Positions 1 through 4,911 of a stretch of 14,320 bases of DNA are shown here, in pieces. The notes under the pieces are model-generated. The model did no database searches. It saw only the letters and a list, made by a program, of their open reading frames with translations, and had not been told where the DNA came from. How positions within the stretch are numbered: the first letter of the stretch is position 1; each line of letters begins with the position of its first letter. Source of the DNA: Alphaproteobacteria bacterium (GTDB lineage Bacteria > Pseudomonadota > Alphaproteobacteria > Sphingomonadales > Sphingomonadaceae); assembly GCA_020249025.1 (NCBI GenBank), contig JADCGM010000410.1, positions 1 to 14,320 on the forward strand, in the 5' to 3' direction. Made by a program: the position numbers and the translations under genes.

Positions 1-622
1 AGAGCAGCCCCAATGCTTCCAGCCGCGTGCGCAGGCCTGCGGCCCCTTCGAACAGATGGCCGACGAAGCCCGCGGCTTCGGAGGCTTCGACATTGTCGGC
101 GCGGTCGTCGATGAACAGCGCCTCGCCGTCCGCCACGCCGAAGCGCCGCTTCGCGAGCGCGAAGATCGCCGGATCGGGCTTCACCAGCCGCTCGTCGCCG
201 GAGACGACGATGTCGCGGAAATGGTCGAAGACCGGCGCGGTGGCGCGGAACGGCGGCCAGAACTCGTGGCTGAAGTTGGTGATGGCGTAGAGCGGCACGC
301 CGCGGACTGCGAGCTCCTCGACGATCTCGAGGCTGCCGGGCACCGGTCCGGGGATCGTCTCCAGCCAGCGCGTCTCGAACGCGAGAATGAGGTCGCGATG
401 CTCGGGATACTGCGCGATCAGCTCCGCCGAAGTATCGGCGAAGTCGCGGCCGGCATCATGCTGGAAGTGCCACGCATGCGTGACGACATTCGCCAGGAAC
501 CAGTCGAGCCGGTCCCTGTCGTCGATGAGCTTGGCGTAGAGATGCCGCGGGTCCCACTGGTAGAGGACCATGCCGACATCGAAGACGACGGCGCGGACCC
601 GGCCCGCGCCAGCGCCGGGCAT
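1..622 (-). CDS. HAD-superfamily (subfamily IA, YihX-like) phosphatase, C-terminus cut by window edge
   Basis: Predicted cytoplasmic haloacid-dehalogenase-fold hydrolase, probably a small-molecule phosphatase; the substrate cannot be told. All four HAD motifs are visible: motif I FDVGMVL with nucleophile Asp15, motif II ITN with Thr115, motif III Lys148 in RLVKPDP, and motif IV FIDD with Asp172/Asp173 followed by RADNVEAS. Motif I reads DxG rather than DxD, as in E. coli YihX and its relatives. FWPPF after motif II also resembles YihX, where the protein acts on sugar phosphates. At least 207 residues are present, close to the usual 200-220, so only a few C-terminal residues should be missing. 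The start is set by the TGATG junction with rpmJ: the start codon shares one base with the rpmJ stop, implying translational coupling. Family confidence is high; exact substrate is unknown. Confidence 0.9.
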   Translation of the reverse strand, partial: MPGAGAGRVRAVVFDVGMVLYQWDPRHLYAKLIDDRDRLDWFLANVVTHAWHFQHDAGRDFADTSAELIAQYPEHRDLILAFETRWLETIPGPVPGSLEIVEELAVRGVPLYAITNFSHEFWPPFRATAPVFDHFRDIVVSGDERLVKPDPAIFALAKRRFGVADGEALFIDDRADNVEASEAAGFVGHLFEGAAGLRTRLEALGLL

Positions 623-747
623 CAGCCCTGGCGCGCCTTGAAGCGGCGGTTCGTCTTGTTGATCACGTAGGTGCGGCCGCGGCGGCGGATCACGCGGCAG
701 TCGCGATGGCGGTCCTTCAGCGACTTGAGCGAGTTGCGAATCTTCAT
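622..747 (-). CDS. rpmJ: 50S ribosomal protein bL36 (41-residue zinc-less type)
   Basis: Reading the minus strand from 747 gives a 41-residue, strongly basic protein beginning MKIRNSLKSLKDRHRDCRV and ending NKTNRRFKARQG, which is the alphaproteobacterial bL36 sequence. It belongs to the large ribosomal subunit near the peptidyl-transferase region. Only one cysteine (Cys17) is present, so this is the C-minus form without the CxxC...C...H zinc site of classical bL36. The length equals the usual length of this type. A purine-rich GGGA lies about six bases before the start. Its stop overlaps the start of the HAD phosphatase by one base (TGATG), so the two form an operon driven by the promoter at 787-815. 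The gene is easily missed because of its size. Confidence 0.97.
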   Translation of the reverse strand: MKIRNSLKSLKDRHRDCRVIRRRGRTYVINKTNRRFKARQG

Positions 748-786
748 GGTCGTCCCGATCGGTTCGGCGTTGCCGGAAAGCGCGCC

Positions 787-815
787 TCCCTAGGGGGCAC
801 GGGGAGCCAAGTCAA
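787..815 (-). promoter_or_regulatory. Sigma-70-type promoter of rpmJ
   Basis: On the minus strand TTGACT (815-810) is followed after exactly 17 bases by TAGGGA (792-787). The -35 box matches the consensus in five of six positions and the -10 box keeps the TA start. Predicted transcription start is near 780, giving a leader of about 33 bases before rpmJ. Confidence 0.6.
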
Positions 816-1051
816 GCGCGCGGACGGCATAAGCGAATGTGTGCGGCAGGCTTCACCGGCGATCACCGCGCCTCCGACGTCCCATTACCTAGCCGTGTAG
901 ACCAGCGGATAGGTAGCCGAAGGTGATGCAGCTGGAATTCCAAGCCACACCGGCAGAGCTTTTTACCAACATTATCAGGTCTTCCAGATCGACCCATTTC
1001 ACAGCAACGGAATTACATGCTACCATCGCCTGGCTTGTAGTTTTGCTGGTG
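816..1051. other. Intergenic stretch without a supportable gene
   Basis: This spacer between the rpmJ promoter and the tRNA-like gene is visibly richer in A and T than its surroundings, mainly at 930-1050. Short open frames exist on both strands (for example 46 codons on the minus strand at about 900-1040), but none has a well-placed ribosome binding site, typical codon use or recognisable sequence. I see no integrase remnant and no repeat of the tRNA 3' end here. Confidence 0.5.
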
Positions 1052-1125
1052 TGCGCTCGGCCGGACTCGAACCGGCGACCGGGGACCTACGAAGAACCTG
1101 CTCTATCCAGCTGAGCTACGAGCGC
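1052..1125 (-). tRNA. tRNA-Arg-like gene with abnormal anticodon arm, possibly a pseudogene
   Basis: The minus strand folds into a 74-base cloverleaf. It has a perfect 7-bp acceptor stem (GCGCTCG/CGAGCGC), D stem GCTC/GAGC with loop AGCTGGATA (contains A20), five-base variable loop CGGTC, a perfect T arm GCCGG-TTCGAGT-CCGGC, and discriminator A73. CCA is not encoded. The body is that of alphaproteobacterial arginine tRNAs. The anticodon arm, 1098-1082, reads GGTTC-TTCGTAG-GTCCC: two of five stem pairs fail (29-41 T/C and 30-40 T/T), and the nominal anticodon would be CGT (threonine), without the C35 that arginyl-tRNA synthetase needs. The loop is the exact reverse complement of CTACGAA, a typical tRNA-Arg(ACG) loop. 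No convincing promoter is visible in the 45 bases upstream. It is either a damaged tRNA-Arg or an integration-site remnant. Confidence 0.7.
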
Positions 1126-1133
1126 AACAGGAT

Positions 1134-1161
1134 GGGCTGGGCGCCTTCCATCGCCCAGCCC
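1134..1161 (-). terminator. Terminator-like hairpin between the HARE-HTH gene and the tRNA-like gene
   Basis: A perfect 10-bp stem GGGCTGGGCG/CGCCCAGCCC encloses an 8-base loop. It starts 8 bases after the stop of the HARE-HTH gene and ends 9 bases before the 5' end of the tRNA-like gene. On the minus strand it is followed by ATCCTGTT rather than a T run, so it may be a weak terminator or a processing hairpin. Confidence 0.45.
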
Positions 1162-1168
1162 TACTGTC

Positions 1169-1816
1169 TCAGGGGGTCATGTTGTCATGTGCCACCTCCC
1201 GGCCGTCTTCATCGGCGCTGTTCGGGGTTGAGAGCGAAGCCGCAGGACCGCCCAGCAACAGTGGGCCTGCGGCTTCGTCTTGTTCGGAAACTTCGATGGT
1301 CTCGGCGTCGTCGGCCTCGTTCTCTTCCCCCAGATCGATGGCCCTGCGACGACGCGACTGGCTCGACCTGACACCCCCGCCATACCACTCTGCGAGGCCA
1401 TAGAGGCCGTTAGGCAGTTTGCGAAAGGTGACCGTGTTCTTCCCCAAGGACACAGCGAGGCCCATCTTCTGCTTTTCCGGATCGTTCGAGGGGAACCCGA
1501 AGCCGCCCGCCTTTAGCGCGTCGTAGATGTCGTCGACGCTGGCGGGAGCGACCACGCCCGCCGATTTCCGTGCGGTGAGAATTTCGCGAACGGCGGTGGC
1601 GAACGGCTTTCCGAAGAAGGCGTCGGGCGCAAAGCGCAGACCACTACCGCCCCCCTGCTGCGCTCCGCCGACCCGCAGCTCCTCAACCGAGAACATGGGT
1701 TCGCGGCCGTCCAGCTCGCAAATCATGTTCACAAACTGCTTATACTTGACGACCTCGGCCTCGGCCGCCGCCACCTTGGCAAGCGCCTTGTCGAGTGTGG
1801 ACTGCGATCCGGTCAT
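1169..1816 (-). CDS. HARE-HTH (winged-helix) domain protein
   Basis: A 215-residue protein of unknown exact role. Residues about 8-30 are Ala/Glu/Lys-rich and probably form a coiled coil. Residues about 67-147 look like a HARE-HTH winged helix: ATAVREILTARKSAG, a helix VDDIYDALKAGGF, then LGKNTVTFRKLPNGLYGLAEWY, the closing strand pattern typical of this family (RNA polymerase delta, HB1/ASXL relatives). A basic patch RSSQSRRRR follows at 150-158, then an acidic, low-complexity tail. The family is thought to bind DNA or chromatin-associated partners. In bacteria it often occurs with mobile or restriction-type genes; that is family knowledge, not shown here. GAGG lies six bases before the start. 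It sits in the accessory patch, upstream of the abnormal tRNA. The domain call is made by eye. Confidence 0.75.
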   Translation of the reverse strand: MTGSQSTLDKALAKVAAAEAEVVKYKQFVNMICELDGREPMFSVEELRVGGAQQGGGSGLRFAPDAFFGKPFATAVREILTARKSAGVVAPASVDDIYDALKAGGFGFPSNDPEKQKMGLAVSLGKNTVTFRKLPNGLYGLAEWYGGGVRSSQSRRRRAIDLGEENEADDAETIEVSEQDEAAGPLLLGGPAASLSTPNSADEDGREVAHDNMTP

Positions 1817-2039
1817 GGGAAACCTCGGCTCAAGTGCGAATATGGTTACCGCACCGAACCGAGGATTGCAACTGCCAGCCCAACGCGCTGCGTCAAGGAG
1901 CCAAGACCACGCCTACACCTCTGCCTCCCGTTAACAGCGGAGCCTTTTTAATCAATATCTTACCCAAATGTTTTCCGTTGCTTCGGTCTTGGCGGTTCGC
2001 GTGCCATTGCTGGCGGTAGGAGCGCGTCTTCTGTTTGTT

Positions 2040-2255
2040 CTATCGCATCTCCCCGGCGAATCGGGTAGTCTTGGCGCACCTTTCTGGCGTCATTTTCTCC
2101 GCACCCGCCTTTCTGCCGCGCCGCCCTATCTCAGCGGCTGCGCTGGCGATGCGCTCGCCCTCGTCCTAGGCCTCGCCGGTCGCGATCTGCTTGACGCGGA
2201 CGCCGTTGCCGATGACTTCGGCGGGGCGCTTATCGCCGTTACGTCGCTTTGGGAT
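2040..2255 (-). pseudogene. Decayed small gene of the IATGE / GRRGGKARA type
   Basis: In one minus-strand frame the bases read KRRNGDKRPAEVIGNGVR then VKQIATGEA, an in-frame TAG (2168-2166), then ERIASAAAEIGRRGRKAGAE and KMTPERCAKTT...GEMR before TAG at 2042-2040. This resembles a small conserved alphaproteobacterial protein with an N-terminal RPA(D/E)VIGNAV...IATGE segment and a C-terminal GRRGGKARA...TPERR...KAA..RW segment; that likeness is from memory, and the function is unknown. Three lesions are visible. The expected start before PKRR is ATC (2255-2253), with a GGAG correctly placed eight bases upstream. There is an internal stop at codon 30. A TAG stands where the family's final Trp is expected. 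Its 5' end overlaps the 73-residue gene by 17 bases, suggesting a former operon. Confidence 0.6.
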
Positions 2256-2460
2256 TACGCATCTCCAGCAGTGAGGGGCGATTACGGACCGCCTTCTTCA
2301 TGCGCTTTGCAACGGCGTCGATATCATCCTTGAGCCACCGCGCGTATTCGTCGATCTCGCCATCGGTAAGGCAGCCAGCAGATAAATCTCGCGCTACCGC
2401 TCGGAAGCGCGCGCCGTGCGGACCCATGTCGAAGTCGAATTTGCCGATCGTGTTAGCCAT
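2239..2460 (-). CDS. Hypothetical 73-residue protein
   Basis: I do not recognise this protein. It is 73 residues, charged and probably helical in its middle (EIDEYARWLKDDIDAVAKRM), with a single cysteine and no membrane segment or signal peptide. The case for a real gene is good: AGGAGG (2470-2465) stands four bases before the ATG, and a promoter-like element flanked by an inverted repeat lies just upstream. Its 3' end overlaps the lost start of the decayed small gene, so the two were probably co-transcribed. It belongs to the accessory patch with the HARE-HTH gene. A DNA-binding or antitoxin-like role would be a guess. Confidence 0.7.
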   Translation of the reverse strand: MANTIGKFDFDMGPHGARFRAVARDLSAGCLTDGEIDEYARWLKDDIDAVAKRMKKAVRNRPSLLEMRNPKAT

Positions 2461-2472
2461 GTCGCCTCCTAA

Positions 2473-2513
2473 CTGTCGCTAAGCATACTGGAAGCGGGCA
2501 CGGCTAGCGACAG
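2473..2513 (-). promoter_or_regulatory. Promoter framed by a perfect 9-bp inverted repeat (putative operator)
   Basis: CTGTCGCTA (2473-2481) and TAGCGACAG (2505-2513) form a perfect inverted repeat with centres 32 bases apart, about three helical turns. On the minus strand a -10-like TATGCT (2487-2482) abuts the near arm, and the far arm falls exactly where the -35 box is expected (17-base spacer, TCGCTA, a poor -35). Transcription would start near 2475, about 15 bases before the 73-residue gene. The layout suits a dimeric regulator covering the promoter. Confidence 0.5.
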
Positions 2514-2590
2514 GATCATCAACCACGGCGAACTTTAGACTGAGGCGCTACCATGCCCGGACGCCGCTTGTTTGCCCCGTTCCGGGGTCT

Positions 2591-3361
2591 ATGCTCGCCC
2601 CCGTCATGGGCCTCAGCGCGCTGCAAAGGATTCTGGGGAGAAGCGCCCCCGCGCGGCGGGTTCCCGCTGGCGCGCCCGTCTACGCCGTCGGCGACGTCCA
2701 CGGCCGCCTCGATCTCCTCGACGCCATGATCGCCCGCATCGACGCCGACCGCGGCGGTGCGCGCCCAACCGTGGTGCTGCTGGGCGACTATATCGACCGT
2801 GGTCCGCAGTCGAAGGAGGTCGTCGACCGGCTGCTCGATCTGCCGGACTGGGCCGACTGGGTGCTGCTGCGCGGCAATCACGAACAGGCGATGCTGGAGG
2901 CGCTGAGCGACCTGCCGCAGGCCGACCGGCTGATGCGGCAATGGCTGAACTTCGGTGGGGTGGAGACGCTGCAAAGCTATGGCGTGCCCTCGACCCTGCT
3001 TTACGCGAACGACTTCGCCGCGATCCGCGCCGACATCAACGCACGGCTGCCGGCGGCGCACGGTACCTTCCTCGACGGCCTGAGCATGGCGCACCGGATC
3101 GGCGACTATCTCTTCGTCCACGCGGGCATCCGCCCGGGCATCGCGATGGCGCATCAGGATCCGCAGGACCTGCTCTGGATCCGCGAGGAGTTTCTCGACA
3201 ACCGGCTCGATCATGGCGCGATCGTCGTTCACGGCCACAGCATCAGCGCCGAGGTCGTCGAGCGGCCCAACCGCATCGGCATCGACACCGGCGCCTACAA
3301 GACCGGGCGGCTGACCGCGCTCGTCTTGGAGGGCGGCGAGCGGCGCTTTCTCTCGACCTAG
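2591..3361 (+). CDS. PPP-family metallophosphoesterase (serine/threonine protein phosphatase-like)
   Basis: A 256-residue cytoplasmic calcineurin-like phosphoesterase with the complete dinuclear-metal signature: GDVHG (Asp35, His37), GDYIDRG (Asp66, Asp69, Arg70), GNHE (Asn96, His97), VHAG (His177) and VHGHS (His214, His216). The order, spacing and length match bacterial PPP phosphatases such as lambda phosphatase and PrpA/ApaH-like enzymes. Whether it acts on phosphoproteins or nucleotides cannot be told. Two starts are possible. ATG at 2591 has only GGGG nearby. ATG at 2606 would give MGLSALQRILG; TTGTTT (2568-2573), 16 bases, TATGCT (2590-2595) could be a promoter starting transcription just before 2606, which would favour that start. 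Its stop codon overlaps the convergent symporter's stop by four bases (CTAG). Confidence 0.93.
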   Translation: MLAPVMGLSALQRILGRSAPARRVPAGAPVYAVGDVHGRLDLLDAMIARIDADRGGARPTVVLLGDYIDRGPQSKEVVDRLLDLPDWADWVLLRGNHEQAMLEALSDLPQADRLMRQWLNFGGVETLQSYGVPSTLLYANDFAAIRADINARLPAAHGTFLDGLSMAHRIGDYLFVHAGIRPGIAMAHQDPQDLLWIREEFLDNRLDHGAIVVHGHSISAEVVERPNRIGIDTGAYKTGRLTALVLEGGERRFLST

Positions 3362-4818
3362 CCCCGGCCCCAGACAAGGCGCGCCCGTCCACCCCAGACG
3401 AGCCGGTTGGCGATCAGTGCGACGAGCACCGACGTGACGAGCGTCACCAACATGAAGTCGATGTAGTGCAGGCCGACGAGTGCGGCGAAGGCTGGCGCGA
3501 ACGTGAAGGCGGCATACAGGCCGAGGCCCCACAGAACGCCTGCGATCGCGGCTTCGGCACGCACGCCGTTGAATAGCAGCCCGACAATGAACGCCGACAG
3601 GATCGGCATCGACGACAGGCCGTTCAGCTGCTGAAGCAGGTTGATGATGCTGTCGGCGTTCTGGAACACCGGGATCATCGCGATCGAGCTGAGGGTGAAC
3701 AGCGTCGACACCACCGCCGCCAACCGCCAGTGATCGCGCACCTTGCTGACGAAGCGGTCGTGGAAATCGACCGAATAGAGCCCGACCGCGGCGTTGAGCA
3801 CCGCGGCGGTATGCGCGATGACGGCGGCGGCGATCAGCGCCGCGAACGCGCCCGACAGCCACGGCGGCAGGACGGCGGCGACGACCTTGCCGTAGGCTGC
3901 GTCGTTGACGTCGCCGAACAGCTTGTAGGCGACGACGCCGGGGATGACGACGACCGCCGGAATGACGAGCAGCCGCACGACGGCGGCGGCCAGCACGCCC
4001 TTCTGCGCCTCCCGCACGGTGGGGGCCGCCATCGCCTTCTGGGTGATCGGCTGGTTGGTAGACCAATAGTAGATCTGGATGAACAGCATACCGGTGAACA
4101 GCGTGTGGAAGGGGATCGGCGAATCGGGCGCGCCGATCATCGTCAGCCGCTCGGGCGGAACGCCGGTGGTCAGGTCCCAGCCGACAGCGTTGAGTGCGAG
4201 CACGACGATGAGCGCAGCGATCGCCAGCACGCCGATGCCCGCGAAGGTCTCGACGACCGCAACCGCGCGCAGGCCCCCCATGATCGTATAGGCCGCCGCG
4301 GGAATCGCCAGCAGCGCCCCGAACAGCACGACGGGCAGCTCCGACCCGAACAGTGACTTCAGGAACAGACCGCCCGAATAGAGCCCGGCGGGCACGTAGA
4401 TGAGCAGCATCCCGAACAGGAACATCGCCGATATGAGCGTCCTGAGGCCGCGCCCCTCGTAGCGGCGTTCGAGCAGTTCGGTGACGGTCGTGCAGTTGTG
4501 GCGGTAGTAGATCGGCACGAACACGAAGGCGAGGATGAGCAGCCCGACGAAGCCCGCCAGCTCCCACCAGGCGAGCAGCAGCATCTGGTTGCCGTTCATG
4601 CCGACGAGCTGGTCGGTCGACAGGTTGGTGATGGTGATGGCGCCCGCGACGAAGGGCCAGCTCAGCGACTTGCCGGCGAGGAACACGTCCTGCCCCGAGC
4701 CGTCATGCCCGCCGCCGACGCTGCGCACCTTCCAGACGGTCGCCAGAACGATGAGCAGCGACACCGCGACGCACACCGCGATCTGCGCCCCGCCTGCCGA
4801 AATCGCGGTGTCGATCAT
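3358..4818 (-). CDS. Sodium/solute symporter (SSS family), vSGLT-like, probable galactose/galactoside transporter
   Basis: A 486-residue polytopic inner-membrane protein with about 13-14 hydrophobic helices. It shows SGLT signatures: TNLSTDQLVGMNG (residues 65-77), AWWELAGF (83-90), YYWSTNQPITQKAMAA (250-265) and LLQQLNGLSSMPILS. Gln70, Glu86 and Asn255 align by motif with Gln69, Glu88 and Asn260 that contact galactose in Vibrio vSGLT. The glutamine corresponding to Gln428 also seems kept, and the Lys294 position appears to be Arg. The start at 4818 follows a GGAGG-like site and opens directly before the first helix. The frame stays open further upstream, but that would place a charged low-quality segment before the helix and run into the divergent gene. 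It is divergent from the alpha-galactosidase by 93 bases, so uptake of galactose or galactosides is the natural inference. Confidence 0.93.
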   Translation of the reverse strand: MIDTAISAGGAQIAVCVAVSLLIVLATVWKVRSVGGGHDGSGQDVFLAGKSLSWPFVAGAITITNLSTDQLVGMNGNQMLLLAWWELAGFVGLLILAFVFVPIYYRHNCTTVTELLERRYEGRGLRTLISAMFLFGMLLIYVPAGLYSGGLFLKSLFGSELPVVLFGALLAIPAAAYTIMGGLRAVAVVETFAGIGVLAIAALIVVLALNAVGWDLTTGVPPERLTMIGAPDSPIPFHTLFTGMLFIQIYYWSTNQPITQKAMAAPTVREAQKGVLAAAVVRLLVIPAVVVIPGVVAYKLFGDVNDAAYGKVVAAVLPPWLSGAFAALIAAAVIAHTAAVLNAAVGLYSVDFHDRFVSKVRDHWRLAAVVSTLFTLSSIAMIPVFQNADSIINLLQQLNGLSSMPILSAFIVGLLFNGVRAEAAIAGVLWGLGLYAAFTFAPAFAALVGLHYIDFMLVTLVTSVLVALIANRLVWGGRARLVWGRG

Positions 4819-4874
4819 GTCCTGCCTCCCCGCGAGCGAGCCTAGCGGGCGGCGCTGGGGGCGGGAAGGGGCGG

Positions 4875-4903
4875 TTGACGGACGCGCGGCGAGCGGGAAC
4901 GGT
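4875..4903 (+). promoter_or_regulatory. Possible promoter for the galactosidase operon
   Basis: TTGACG (4875-4880) is a five-of-six match to a -35 box. Seventeen bases later AACGGT keeps only the conserved A2 and T6 of a -10 box. Transcription would start about two bases before the GH36 start codon. No LacI-type or other clear operator is visible in the 93-base divergent region. Confidence 0.3.
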
Positions 4904-4911
4904 CGGCGGCG

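Noticed and set aside
56..670. Plus-strand 204-codon frame at the left end
   Set aside because: Antisense shadow of the HAD phosphatase and rpmJ, both supported by motifs.
900..1040. Minus-strand 46-codon open frame just downstream of the tRNA-like gene
   Set aside because: No properly spaced ribosome binding site and no recognisable sequence; expected by chance in this lower-GC spacer.
1968..2333. Plus-strand 121-codon frame in the accessory patch
   Set aside because: No ribosome binding site, no recognisable domain, and antisense to the recognisable remains of the decayed small gene.
748..2590. Attachment-site direct repeat or integrase gene flanking the accessory patch
   Set aside because: I looked for a second copy of the tRNA 3' sequence and for integrase motifs on both strands and saw neither within the window.
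2519..4567. Long minus-strand open frame (682 codons) across the phosphatase and symporter
   Set aside because: Arg/Gly/Ala-rich translation without domains, overlapping two clearly real genes in other frames; a by-product of high GC.
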